Source: SHZL01 sp963708905 (GTDB lineage: Bacteria; Pseudomonadota; Gammaproteobacteria; Xanthomonadales; SZUA-36). From it: a DNA stretch of 64,000 bases. Both the position numbers and the translations under genes were made by a program. The DNA lies in NCBI GenBank assembly GCA_963708905.1, contig CAVPUV010000078.1, positions 1-64,000 on the forward strand, in the 5' to 3' direction. Positions 23,569-32,314 of the stretch are shown piece after piece (positions within the stretch are counted from its first letter, which is position 1; the number at the start of each line of letters is the position of its first letter). A model generated the notes under the pieces. The model worked only from the letters and a program-made list of their open reading frames with translations, ran no database searches and was not told the DNA's origin.

Positions 23569-24180
23569 GCCCTGCTGGCGGTATCTGCGGTGCAGAATGT
23601 TTACCCGCCGGACGTATTCGCGCGTTTCTTCATAGGGAGGAACACCGCCGTATTTCTGCACTGCCGCGGGGCCGGCATTGTAGGCGGCCGCGGCCAGCGT
23701 GACATCACCGTTGAATTCCTTCAGCAAAGCGGACAGGTAGTGCGCGCCACCGGCGATATTGACCGCCGGATCGAAGGGATCAGAAATGTCCAGTGCTTGC
23801 TGCGTGTCGGGCATCAGCTGCATCAATCCCTGCGCCCCTTTTGGCGACACGGCGTCGATTTGATACGCCGACTCGGCATGAATAATGGCGCGGATCAAAG
23901 ACTCTTCCACCGCATTGACACGCGCTGCAGAGCGGATTTCGAAACCAAATGCCTGGGTATTCAGCGCGACTTTTTCCCAGCTCACATTGCGGCATTTGGG
24001 GTCGGCCGCGTAACAGGGAAACCTCAAGGTCTGATAGGCAAAATTTTTCGGGGGTGCAATGTTGGTATAGTTGACGATGCCATCGTTGTCGATGAATTTG
24101 TAGACTTGGGCATGGCCAAGCTGCGGCAGCAACAGTACCAGTGCCAGCAGTGTGTGACGGTATCGAATCAACAACGCCAT
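23563..24180 (-). CDS. Periplasmic lytic transglycosylase with an N-terminal DUF4124-like domain
   Basis: A signal peptide (cleavage near GHA-QVYKF, residue 24) is followed by a short beta domain VYKFIDNDGIVNYTNIAPP, the pattern of DUF4124. The transglycosylase core is SLIRAIIHAESAYQIDAVSPKGAQGLMQLMPDT, with the catalytic glutamate in IHAES, plus LAAAAYNAGPAAVQKYGGVPPYEETREYV. The length of 205 residues fits the small SLT proteins of gammaproteobacteria. It is convergent with dnaE, and its stop codon is inside a palindromic repeat. A housekeeping role in glycan turnover is likely. Confidence 0.92.
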   Translation of the reverse strand: MALLIRYRHTLLALVLLLPQLGHAQVYKFIDNDGIVNYTNIAPPKNFAYQTLRFPCYAADPKCRNVSWEKVALNTQAFGFEIRSAARVNAVEESLIRAIIHAESAYQIDAVSPKGAQGLMQLMPDTQQALDISDPFDPAVNIAGGAHYLSALLKEFNGDVTLAAAAYNAGPAAVQKYGGVPPYEETREYVRRVNILHRRYRQQGS

Positions 24181-24215
24181 GAAAAATCTCCTGCGCCTAT
24201 CTTAAACCGAATGAA

Positions 24216-24695
24216 TCAAACGTGACAGAATCCGCCGCCGTTCTTCTCCAGGTATCTTTGGTGATATTCCTCGGCACGCCAGAATGTACTGGCGGGTTTT
24301 AACTCGGTGACGATCGGATCGGTCCATCTACCCGCTGCCTCCAGGGCCTGGATTTTTTCCCGGGCTGCCTGTTCCTGTTCCTGGTCGTGCCAGAAAATGG
24401 CCGACCGATACTGCGTGCCCCGGTCCGGGCCTTGCCGGTTCAAGGTTGTGGGGTTGTGCAGAGCAAAAAACTGCTCGAGCAGTTCGGCAAAACTCACCTG
24501 CACGTCGTCGAACTCCAGCTGCACGGTTTCCGCATGGCCCGTGCTGCCGCTACAGACTTGCTGATAGTCCGGTTCAGCCGTCGACCCGCCCATATAACCA
24601 ACAGCCGCATCCAGCACACCGGGAATCTCCCTGAAACGGGCTTCCACACCCCAGAAACAGCCGCCGGCAAAACTGGCTTTGCGTATTGGCATCAT
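24216..24695 (-). CDS. msrA: Peptide methionine-S-sulfoxide reductase
   Basis: The 159-residue protein has the MsrA catalytic motif AGGCFWGVEA, with the nucleophilic cysteine near residue 13, followed by VGYMGGSTAEPDYQQVCSGSTGHAETV, HNPTTLNRQGPDRGTQYRSAIF and AEEYHQRYL. It reduces the S epimer of methionine sulfoxide. A single further Cys near the C-terminus (GGGFCHV) may be the resolving residue. Its ATG overlaps the tesB stop by four bases, so it is co-translated with tesB. Confidence 0.97.
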   Translation of the reverse strand: MMPIRKASFAGGCFWGVEARFREIPGVLDAAVGYMGGSTAEPDYQQVCSGSTGHAETVQLEFDDVQVSFAELLEQFFALHNPTTLNRQGPDRGTQYRSAIFWHDQEQEQAAREKIQALEAAGRWTDPIVTELKPASTFWRAEEYHQRYLEKNGGGFCHV

Positions 24696-25582
24696 TCCTT
24701 CTCCTTGCGTTGATTTTCCTTGCGTACGCGTATCACGCCTTCCTGTGCCGTGCTCGCGATCAATGTCCCGGCACGATTATAAATCATGCCGCGGGACAAG
24801 CCACGACCGCCACTGGTACTGGGGCTGTCGCAGGCATACAGCAACCAATCGTCCAGCCGGCAGTCGCGATGAAACCACATGGCGTGATCCAGGCTGGCCA
24901 TTACCAGCTTGTCGTCCAGCGGCGGAATGCCGTGGGCCAGAGTAGCCGTGCCCACGAGGTGAAAATCCGACACGTAGGCGAGCAAGGCACGGTGCAGAAC
25001 CGGATCCTCCGGCAAGTCACCGTGCAGGCGGAACCAGATCTGTTGACACGGAACTTGCGGTTGCGGATGCATCGGATCGTAGCTGCCGACCCGGCGGAAT
25101 TCAAACGGGCCGAAGCGATTGATCCAGCAGCGGATATTCCCCGGCAGGGTGGACAGGCCATCTGCGGCCAGGGGTTCCGGCGGACCGATCTCATCCGGGT
25201 CAGGAACGTCGGGGGCTGCAAACTGGTGCTCCAATCCAACTTCCTTGACCTGGAACGAGGCAGACATGGTAAAAATCGGTTGGCCATGCTGAATGGCCAC
25301 CACGCGGCGGGCGGTAAAACTGTGCCCGTCACGGTTGCGGTCAACGTCATAGACGATGGGGGCGAAGGGATCGCCTGCGCGTAAAAAATAGGCGTGCAGT
25401 GAGTGCATCAGGCGATCTTCCACGGTTTCGCTGGCGGCCAGAACAGCCTGGCACAGTACCTGACCACCAAATACACGGGAATATCCCAGGTCGCGGCTTT
25501 GGCCGCGAAACAGGTTCACTTCCAGCGGTTCGAGTTGAATCCGTTGCAGCAGTTCCTGAATTGAATCCGTATCGTCCTGCAT
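24692..25582 (-). CDS. tesB: Acyl-CoA thioesterase II
   Basis: This 296-residue double hot-dog protein starts with LLQRIQLEPLEVNLFRGQSRDLG and has RVFGGQVLCQAVLAASETV. The second domain carries SLDHAMWFHRDCRLDDWLLYACDSPSTSGGRGLSRG and ASTAQEGVIR, matching the Asp, Thr/Ser and Gln active-site set of TesB. It hydrolyses medium- and long-chain acyl-CoA in the cytoplasm. The gene is first of a two-gene unit with msrA and is divergent from the kinase gene at 25636, with about 50 bases between them for both promoters. Confidence 0.95.
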   Translation of the reverse strand: MQDDTDSIQELLQRIQLEPLEVNLFRGQSRDLGYSRVFGGQVLCQAVLAASETVEDRLMHSLHAYFLRAGDPFAPIVYDVDRNRDGHSFTARRVVAIQHGQPIFTMSASFQVKEVGLEHQFAAPDVPDPDEIGPPEPLAADGLSTLPGNIRCWINRFGPFEFRRVGSYDPMHPQPQVPCQQIWFRLHGDLPEDPVLHRALLAYVSDFHLVGTATLAHGIPPLDDKLVMASLDHAMWFHRDCRLDDWLLYACDSPSTSGGRGLSRGMIYNRAGTLIASTAQEGVIRVRKENQRKEKE

Positions 25583-25635
25583 TGAATTATTTCCTGTAGT
25601 GGTTATGACACTCGGGTATTGAGTACCATGTTGGC

Positions 25636-26508
25636 ATGTCCTCCCTGATCGGCCAAGTATCCAACATCAGCAATCAGGCACTGCGCTGGCTGGAAAGCCA
25701 AACTCCGATGTCCCGGCCAGCCCGTCATGCTTTGGCCGCGCTTGCTCCCAGTTTACTCGCTCAGGTGCCGCAACAGCATGCTGCCAGCCTCGCCATCGCC
25801 GGGCCACCGGGCAGCGGCAAATCCACCCTGGCCGGTTTGTTGACGTTCCTGCTGAACGAATCCGGCCGGCCCGCGGTGCTGCTGTCACTCGATGACTACT
25901 ATCTCGACCGGCAACGCCGGGATGCGCTGGCACGCAGTCACCATGCCCTGTTACAGCGGCGCGGCGTGCCAGGCACCCATGACTGGCCCCGGCTTCTGCA
26001 TGATTTTGACTGCCTCCGGCAGGGGCGTACCAAGGGGCTCAGGCTGCCGGTTTTTGACAAGTCCGCCGATAACATCGTGCCCGCAAGCTGCTGGCGTTCG
26101 ATCAGCTTCAGTCCGTCCTGCCTGATTGTCGAGGGCTGGTGCATCGGCGCGCCGGCGCAGGATGCCGTAACGCTGGTGGAGCCGATCAACGATCTGGAAC
26201 GCCTGCAAGACCCGCAAGGCAGCTGGCGACATTATGTAAACGCTCAGCTTGCCCGCTACCACTTTGATCTGGAGCATAGAATTGACCGGTTCTGGTACCT
26301 GCAGGTACCCGGCTGGGATCATGTCATCGACTGGCGTTGGCAACAGGAGCAGGAACTCGCTCAACCCCTTTTGCACAGCCGGATGGAAGTTGCTGCATTT
26401 CTGGCCACCTTCGAGCGTATCGCCGGGCACATGCAAAAAACTTCAGCCGCCTGGGCTGATTGGCGGCTACGGGCCGATTCGCTGCACCGGCTGGAAATCA
26501 TGCATTGA
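25636..26508 (+). CDS. P-loop kinase of the D-glycerate 3-kinase type
   Basis: The 290-residue protein has a Walker A motif IAGPPGSGKST (residues 55-64) and SLDDYYLDRQRRDALA typical of the phosphoribulokinase/uridine kinase fold. RGVPGTHDWPRL, PVFDKSADN, IVEGWCIGA and the late LERIDRFWYLQVPGWDHVIDWRWQQEQ-like segment follow. This pattern matches plant-type D-glycerate 3-kinase homologues of bacteria (YggC-like). The likely reaction is D-glycerate to 3-phosphoglycerate, but the substrate is inferred from family resemblance only. sbcB follows after about 65 bases on the same strand. Confidence 0.75.
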   Translation: MSSLIGQVSNISNQALRWLESQTPMSRPARHALAALAPSLLAQVPQQHAASLAIAGPPGSGKSTLAGLLTFLLNESGRPAVLLSLDDYYLDRQRRDALARSHHALLQRRGVPGTHDWPRLLHDFDCLRQGRTKGLRLPVFDKSADNIVPASCWRSISFSPSCLIVEGWCIGAPAQDAVTLVEPINDLERLQDPQGSWRHYVNAQLARYHFDLEHRIDRFWYLQVPGWDHVIDWRWQQEQELAQPLLHSRMEVAAFLATFERIAGHMQKTSAAWADWRLRADSLHRLEIMH

Positions 26509-26572
26509 AGAAGATTGATGTATTCAAACGGGTGCATTGGGCAGAATGAGAAAAAAATATGGCGAGAATGGC

Positions 26573-28087
26573 ATGAAGTCACCTGGAACCTTCCTCTGGC
26601 ATGACTACGAAACCTTCGGCGCGCTGCCGATGTATGACCGGCCGGCCCAGTTCGCGGCACAGAGAACCGACGCCGAGCTGCAGCCGGTTGCCGATCCAGT
26701 CAGCTGGTATTGTGCGCCGGCGGATGATGTTCTGCCCCACCCCGCGGCATGCCTGATCACCGGCATCACGCCACAGCAGGCCCGCAGGGAAGGACTTATC
26801 GAAACCGAGTTTGCCGCCCGCATACTCGGGGAAATGATGCCAGCGGGCACCTGCTCGGCCGGTTACAACAGCATCCGCTTTGACGATGTTTTCACCCGCA
26901 ACCTGTTATACCGTAACTTGAGAGATCCTTACGAGCGAGAGTATCAAAACGGCAACTCCCGTTGGGATCTAATCGACCTTGCGCGCATGTGCTATGCCTT
27001 GCGCCCGGATGGCATCCACTGGCCCATGCGGGCCCTGGCTGACCCTGCCGATGCCGGCTTGACGGCGCCCAGCTTTCGCCTGGAAGACCTCACGCGGGCC
27101 AACGCCATTGAGCACGGCAACGCGCACGAGGCGCTGGCCGATGTCCAGGCCACCATTGCGCTGGCACGATTGCTGAAAGAGCGGCAACCGCGCCTGTTCA
27201 CCTGGGCGCTGAGCCTGCGTGAGCAGAAAACCGCGATGGCCCTGCTGGACCCGGTCAACGGCAAACCGGTGCTGCATACCTCGTCACGGATTGCCGCCAG
27301 CCGTGGATGCACCACACTGGTGTTGCCGCTGGCGGTACTGCCAGGCCGGCCGAAGTCGGTGGTTGCATTTGACCTGATGGCTGATCCCGGGCCCTTGATC
27401 GATGAACCGGCCGAGGTCATTGCCGACCTGGTCTTTACCCCGGCCGCGGATATGCCTGAAGGCATGGAGCGTTTACCGCTTAAATCCATCCACAGCAATC
27501 GCGTACCCATGCTGGCCCCGGCAGCAACTTTGCGTGACGCCGACAGCGCGCGAATTCAACTCGATCCGGTGCGTTGCCAGCAGCATGCGAGGAAATTGCA
27601 GCAGGCCATGTCCATCGTCCGGCCCAAAGTCATCGAGGTGTTCTGCCATTCGTTCGATAATGATGACGGCGCCAGCGGCACAGACCCGGACCAGATGCTT
27701 TACTCCGGCGGCTTTTTTTCCGCTGGGGACAAACACCTGATGGGTAAAATCCTGCAGCTGCCACCACAGGAGCTTGCCGCAAATAGCTGGGCGTTCAAGG
27801 ACCCGCGCTTGCCGCTGATGCTCTTTCGTTATCGGGCGCGTAATTATCCAGACACCTTGTCGGCACCGGAACGCGAAGCCTGGGACCAGGACCGGATGCG
27901 GCGCCTGATTACACCCGCAGACTCAAAGCAGTTCAGTTTTAATGAGTTCAAGGCCGTCATTGCGGATTACCGCATCGCTCATGCGGATGACGGCCGCGTG
28001 CAGCGCATCCTCGATCAACTGGAGTCGTGGGCCCTGGAAACCGGTCTGGCAAGACTATGGCGGGAACAGCAGATACAGCATGAATAG
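26573..28087 (+). CDS. sbcB: Exodeoxyribonuclease I
   Basis: With the start at ATG 26573 the protein has 504 residues. The DEDDh exonuclease begins FLWHDYETFG (Asp11, Glu13), with GYNSIRFDDVFTRNLLYRN and HEALADVQATIALARLL as later motifs. The SH3-like and helical C-terminal domains typical of ExoI follow (DPDQMLYSGGFF, NPRLPLMLFRYRARNYP-like). It degrades single-stranded DNA 3' to 5' in recombination and mismatch repair. An upstream in-frame start at 26537 would add 12 residues. The last eight bases overlap the ATG of the next gene (ATGAATAG). Confidence 0.95.
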   Translation: MKSPGTFLWHDYETFGALPMYDRPAQFAAQRTDAELQPVADPVSWYCAPADDVLPHPAACLITGITPQQARREGLIETEFAARILGEMMPAGTCSAGYNSIRFDDVFTRNLLYRNLRDPYEREYQNGNSRWDLIDLARMCYALRPDGIHWPMRALADPADAGLTAPSFRLEDLTRANAIEHGNAHEALADVQATIALARLLKERQPRLFTWALSLREQKTAMALLDPVNGKPVLHTSSRIAASRGCTTLVLPLAVLPGRPKSVVAFDLMADPGPLIDEPAEVIADLVFTPAADMPEGMERLPLKSIHSNRVPMLAPAATLRDADSARIQLDPVRCQQHARKLQQAMSIVRPKVIEVFCHSFDNDDGASGTDPDQMLYSGGFFSAGDKHLMGKILQLPPQELAANSWAFKDPRLPLMLFRYRARNYPDTLSAPEREAWDQDRMRRLITPADSKQFSFNEFKAVIADYRIAHADDGRVQRILDQLESWALETGLARLWREQQIQHE

Positions 28088-30312
28088 CCCACCCATGGCA
28101 GCCGTCGGCCTCAAGCACACGCGGCCCATGGTAACCAGCAGCCTGCAAGAGTGCCTCGACTTCGTCAGACAGCGGCTGGGCCGGCATTGGGTCATGGGCG
28201 CGCCTTTGGCGCTGGGCAAACCCAATCACCTCATCAATGCCTTGTACCTGGCTGCACGGGCCGATCCAGCCATCCGGCTGGATATTTTCACCGCGCTATC
28301 GCTCAATCCACCCAAACCCGCACACGGACTCAAGCAGCGGTTCCTGGGGCCATTCGTGCAGCGTCAGTTCGGCGATTATCCGCGCCTGGAATACCTGCAA
28401 GACCTGGACCTGGGCCGCATTCCGGGCAACATCACCATCAGCGAGTTTTATTTCCGCTCGGGTACCCGCCTGCACGATCGCCACGCCCAGCGCCACTATG
28501 TCTCCAGCAATTACACGCACGTTGCCAGGGACATGCACAGCAAGGGGGTGAATTTGCTCGTGCAGATGGTTGCGGTTCATCCTGAGCGGCCGCACCATTA
28601 CAGCCTGGGTTCCAATCCGGATGTCACGCTGGACCTGCGGCGAAGAATGCCGCGGGAGAAGCTGCTTTTCATCGCCCAGCTGAACACTGACATGCCCTAC
28701 ATGGACGGCGATGCGGAACTTCCACGCGGTGAATTTGACCTGGTGCTGGAGCAGCATCCACAACCCTTGTTCGCGGTTCCCCGCATGCCCGTCAGCGATG
28801 AAGATTTCCTCATCGGTCTGCATACCAGTCAATTGATCTGTGATGGCGGCACCCTGCAAGTCGGTATTGGCTCGCTCGGTGACGCGGTTTGTTATAGCAC
28901 CCGGCTGCGCCATCAGGACAACGCCACTTATTGCCAGCTGCTCGATGCCGTCGAAGCACATCATCGCGCCAGTCCGGGCCTGTGCCAGCAGTGGGGTGGT
29001 CATCAGCCTTTCGAACAGGGACTTTACGCTGCCAGCGAGATGTTCATGGATGGATTTCTCCATCTTTACCAGGCCGGTGTTTTAAAGCGCAGGGTATACG
29101 ACCACCCGGGGTTGCAAACGCTCATAAACCGTGGCTTGCTCGAGGAAACCCTGGCAGCGGATTGCCTGGACATCCTGTGGCAGGAAGGCCTCTTGCCTGC
29201 TCGCCTGGATGAAGCTACGCTGGCCTGGTTGGTGCGCTTTGGTATTCTGCGACCGGCGGTCGACTGTGACGAGAGTATGATTGCGCTTGCCGGCTGCGGC
29301 AGTGTGGAAAATGATCTCGCCAATGCCGCCGTTCGCGCGTTTCTGCAAAAGCATGCGCAGGGCAGGAAACTGACCGGGGGCGTGATTTTACATGCCGCTT
29401 TTTTCCTCGGCTCGCGCTGGATGTACGACACCCTGAACGCCATGAGCAGGCAGGAACGATCGCTGTTCCAGATGACCGCTGTCTCCCGTGTCAATCAACT
29501 TTACGGCGCAGAAGTCATGGACCGGGCGCAGCGCCAGGAAGGCCGCTTCATCAACACCACGATGAAAATGACCTTGTTGGGGGCGGCGGTATCCGACCAG
29601 CTGAATGACGGACAGGTGGTCAGTGGTGTCGGTGGGCAATATAACTTTGTCGCCATGGCCCACGCCCTGGAACGGGGACGGTCCATTCTGATGCTGCGCA
29701 GTTACCGCGGCTCCGGCAAACGGGCCAGCTCGAACATTGTCTGGGAGTATCCCCACACCACCATTCCCCGCCACCTGAGGGACGTTGTGGTCACGGAATA
29801 CGGTGCGGCCGATCTGCGCAGCGCAGGCGATGAGGAGGTCATTCAAAAAATGATCTGTATCGCCGACAGCCGCTGGCAGCAACAACTGCGGGCAGCGGCG
29901 GTGAAAGCGGGCAAGCTCGACCCGGCCTGGAGCATCCCGGCAGAGTTCTCGCACCAACACCCCGCAGTGGGTGCATGATCGTTTGCGCTGCTGGCGCACG
30001 GCAGGAATCATTCGCGATTACCCATTTGGCAGTGATTTTACTGTGGACGAACAGTCCATAGCCCGGGCGCTGACGTTTCTGGCGGCAAAAGGCAGCAGCC
30101 GCATGGGCCGTGTGCGCCTGTTGCTGGGCGCGATGGGCGCGATGGGCCGCTGCGCCGCCCACGAGCGGCCGAGCCTGGCAAGAATGGCGCTGGAAAAACC
30201 GACTTCACTCAGAGAGCGCATCGATCGGCGGCTGCTTTGCCTTGCATTTAAGTCCACAGCGCAGGGCGCCGTGGCAGATGAGTCACAAAATCCATCTGTT
30301 CATAATATTTAA
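28080..30312 (+). CDS. Acetyl-CoA hydrolase/CoA-transferase family protein with a late frameshift
   Basis: From ATG 28080 the frame runs to TGA 29976-29978 and shows the CoA-transferase type I fold: ALGKPNHLINALY, a substrate region with VSSNYTHVARDM, TSQLICDGGTLQVGIGSLGDAV, and the C-terminal SDQLNDGQVVSGVGGQYNFV and RSYRGSGKRASSNIVWEYPHTTIPRH. The family normally continues after PAEFSHQHPA. Here the continuation VHDRLRCWRTAGIIRDYPFGSDFTVDEQSIARAL is found one base shifted from about 29970 and ends at 30312. A single extra G in GTGGG explains it. The joined protein would have about 740 residues. The precise CoA substrate is not evident. Confidence 0.8.
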
Positions 30313-30530
30313 TCAATCACTTAGCGAATTTTCCTCGATCCAATTCTCGCGCTTTATACACAAGTATCTGATTGTGTTCATTGCAGTTATGTGACAGCCA
30401 TTTGTATCCGCCCGGTTCGTTGGAACTAATTTAACCTGTTGTATTTACAGGGTTATTTTTTATGGTTAAATTTTGATCAAAGCGGCGGCCCATAGGTGAG
30501 GCATCGGACCCGCAGGCCTTCTACACAGGT

Positions 30531-30553
30531 TTATCCACAGCATTTGTGGATAA
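30531..30553. promoter_or_regulatory. Inverted pair of perfect DnaA boxes beside an AT-rich stretch
   Basis: TTATCCACA (30531-30539) and TGTGGATAA (30545-30553) are two exact matches to the DnaA box TTATNCACA, facing each other five bases apart. The gap from 30313 to 30530 holds no gene, is AT-rich around 30310-30480, and contains GATC sites near 30339 and 30474. The same palindrome could fold as a terminator for the small minus-strand gene that ends at 30558, although it lacks a T run. Either reading is inferred. Confidence 0.5.
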
Positions 30554-30557
30554 GTCT

Positions 30558-30788
30558 TCAGGCCACATTCAAGCTCAGCTGTGCCGCTTCGCACGGGGCG
30601 GCATGACCGACCAAAGCCGGGCGACTGGCCGACTTGCGCAGCGCTTTTCTGGCCCCGGGCGAAACAAACTCGACATGAGTGCCATCCGAAAACTGCAACA
30701 TCCAGATTTCGCGCACGGCAGCGCGCTGTTCTGTTGAGGCAATGACGCCGGTGATGGTCTTGCCGACCAGATCCTGATTCACATTCAT
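30558..30788 (-). CDS. Small conserved-type hypothetical protein
   Basis: The 76-residue protein starts at an ATG with AGAGGA seven bases upstream. It has a compact beta-rich core, LVGKTITGVIASTEQRAAVREIWMLQFSDGTHVEFVSPGARKAL, and a variable tail. There is no signal peptide or membrane segment. The good ribosome site and coding-like composition support a real gene. I do not recognise a function. It is divergent from the ComEA-like gene. Confidence 0.6.
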   Translation of the reverse strand: MNVNQDLVGKTITGVIASTEQRAAVREIWMLQFSDGTHVEFVSPGARKALRKSASRPALVGHAAPCEAAQLSLNVA

Positions 30789-30995
30789 GTTCGATTCCTC
30801 TGCGATTTACAACTCGATCCGGGGTTATTAAACACCACGGTTTTCTCAAAAGCTGAGAGACCGAAAAGGAATATTTCCTACGAAAATCGAAGTGAATTTC
30901 GGCTGCTGCCTTGCCCGGCAGCGGTCTATTCTGCAGCTGACCAGTTGCCACCGGGCAAATGGCTATCCATAGGACACATTTACAGGAGAACTGTT

Positions 30996-31277
30996 ATGAA
31001 ATACATTTTCACCAGCCTGCTTGTCTGCCTGCTCACCTTGCCGGTTTGGGCTGCGGGCGGCGTCAACATCAACACCGCATCTGCCGCGGAAATCAGCGAA
31101 GCATTGAATGGGGTGGGTCTCAGCAAAGCCGAGGAAATTGTGCGTTATCGGGAAGAGCATGGCGCTTTTGCCCACATCGACGAACTGGTCAATGTCAAAG
31201 GTGTTGGCATGAAGACCATAGAGAAAAACCGCGACAATATCATGCTGCAGGAAGCACCGGCCAAATCCCAGGAGTAA
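30996..31277 (+). CDS. ComEA-like secreted helix-hairpin-helix protein
   Basis: The 93-residue protein has a signal peptide (cleavage near VWA-AGG, residue 19), then two helix-hairpin-helix motifs: VNINTASAAEISEALNGVGLSKAEEIVRYREEHGAF and IDELVNVKGVGMKTIEKNRDNI. This is the small ComEA form of proteobacteria, a periplasmic DNA-binding protein that helps pull DNA in during natural transformation in related species. AGGAGAA stands five bases before the ATG. A strong terminator follows, so it is a single-gene unit. Competence itself is not shown by one gene. Confidence 0.9.
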   Translation: MKYIFTSLLVCLLTLPVWAAGGVNINTASAAEISEALNGVGLSKAEEIVRYREEHGAFAHIDELVNVKGVGMKTIEKNRDNIMLQEAPAKSQE

Positions 31278-31298
31278 ATATACGCTGCCGTCGGTATT

Positions 31299-31326
31299 CC
31301 CGGCCGGCGCAAGCCGGCCGGGTTTC
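31299..31326 (+). terminator. Strong intrinsic terminator after the ComEA-like gene
   Basis: CCCGGCCGGC (31299-31308) pairs perfectly with GCCGGCCGGG (31313-31322) around a GCAA tetraloop and is followed by TTTCTT. It lies 22 bases after the stop codon and faces the convergent recR gene. Confidence 0.85.
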
Positions 31327-31367
31327 TTGCAAGCATAGCCTGCCAAACATCCTGGCCAGACAGGCGG

Positions 31368-31970
31368 CTAATCCGGCATCGGCTGACGGCTGGTGAAAGC
31401 ATGGGCGATGGTGGACTGGTCCGTGAATTCCAGCTCTCCACCCAATGGAACACCGTGCGCAATCCGGCTTACTTTCACTCCGCTCTTTTGCGCCATGCGC
31501 TGCAGGTAGTAAGCCGTGGCCTCGCCTTCAACGGTGGGATTGGTGGCGATGATCATTTCGGCTGGTGGTGTTGCCTGCAGCTTGGCGGCCAGTTCATCGA
31601 GTCCCAGCTCGGACGGTCCCACACCATCCAGTGGTGAAAGCCGGCCCATCAATACGAAGTAACGGCCCTGGTAACCGGTCGCCTGTTCAATTGCCAGCAC
31701 GTCGCTGGGTGACTCCACCACGCAGAGCAAGGATGCATCGCGTCGCTGATTCGCGCAGATGCGGCAGATTTCGTTCTCGGTCAGATCCCGGCACTCGGAA
31801 CAACGGCCGATACGTTCCATCGCGGTTTGCAAGGCTGCCGCCAGGCGCTTACCGCCATCACGGTCCCGCTCCAGCAAGTGAAAGGCCATGCGTTGAGCTG
31901 ACTTGGGCCCAACGCCGGGGAGACACCGGAGCGCTTCCATCAGCTGACCCAGCAGAGAGGATGAGTCCAC
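31368..31970 (-). CDS. recR: Recombination mediator RecR
   Basis: The 200-residue protein has the family order: a helix-hairpin-helix (LPGVGPKSAQRMAFHLL), a four-cysteine zinc finger (Cys57, Cys60, Cys69, Cys72) and a Toprim domain (CVVESPSDVLAIEQATGYQGRYFVL, then TVEGEATAYYLQ). A Walker-B-like C-terminal segment follows (VSRIAHGVPLGGELEFTDQ). It works with RecF and RecO to load RecA at gaps. It is last in the dnaX-ybaB-recR unit, two bases after ybaB, an order kept in many bacteria. Confidence 0.98.
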   Translation of the reverse strand: MDSSSLLGQLMEALRCLPGVGPKSAQRMAFHLLERDRDGGKRLAAALQTAMERIGRCSECRDLTENEICRICANQRRDASLLCVVESPSDVLAIEQATGYQGRYFVLMGRLSPLDGVGPSELGLDELAAKLQATPPAEMIIATNPTVEGEATAYYLQRMAQKSGVKVSRIAHGVPLGGELEFTDQSTIAHAFTSRQPMPD

Positions 31971-31972
31971 GG

Positions 31973-32293
31973 CTAGAACGGCAGCTTGAATCCGGGGGGC
32001 AAGGAAATTCCCGATGCCATACCGGCCATTTTTTCCTGTTTGGACTCCGTGATCCGATTGACCGCGTCATTGATCGCAGCAGTCACGATATCCTCCAGCA
32101 TTTCAGCGTCATTCAGCAACGAGGGGTCGATGTGAACACGACGGACTGCATACAGCCCGGTCATGGTGACAGTCACCAGGCCTCCGGCAGCGACTCCTGT
32201 CACTTCCAGTTTTGCCAGGTCCTCCTGGGCTTTCTGCATTTCCTGCTGCATTTTTTGCGCTTGCTGCAATAGTCCCGACAGGTTTCCTTTCAT
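31973..32293 (-). CDS. ybaB: YbaB/EbfC-family nucleoid-associated protein
   Basis: The 106-residue protein starts with a coiled-coil helix LSGLLQQAQKMQQEMQKAQEDLAKLEVTG, then GGLVTVTMTGLYAVRRVHIDPSLL and DIVTAAINDAVNRI, the standard YbaB fold. These small dimers bind DNA without strict sequence preference. The gene lies between dnaX and recR in the usual order, with 21 and 2 bases of spacing. Confidence 0.96.
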   Translation of the reverse strand: MKGNLSGLLQQAQKMQQEMQKAQEDLAKLEVTGVAAGGLVTVTMTGLYAVRRVHIDPSLLNDAEMLEDIVTAAINDAVNRITESKQEKMAGMASGISLPPGFKLPF

Positions 32294-32314
32294 ATTGGCT
32301 GAATCCTCGTGTTG

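Noticed and set aside
28137..29063. Minus- and plus-strand alternative frames inside the acetyl-CoA hydrolase gene
   Set aside because: They are shadows in a GC-rich coding region. Only the frame at 28080 carries family motifs.
30313..30557. Chromosomal replication origin
   Set aside because: There are only two DnaA boxes and none of the usual neighbours (dnaA, dnaN, gidA, rpmH). A titration or regulatory site or a terminator is more likely.
30466..30951. 161-codon minus-strand frame overlapping the small protein gene
   Set aside because: The 76-residue frame inside it has the ribosome site and protein-like sequence. The longer one runs through the DnaA-box palindrome and the intergenic region.
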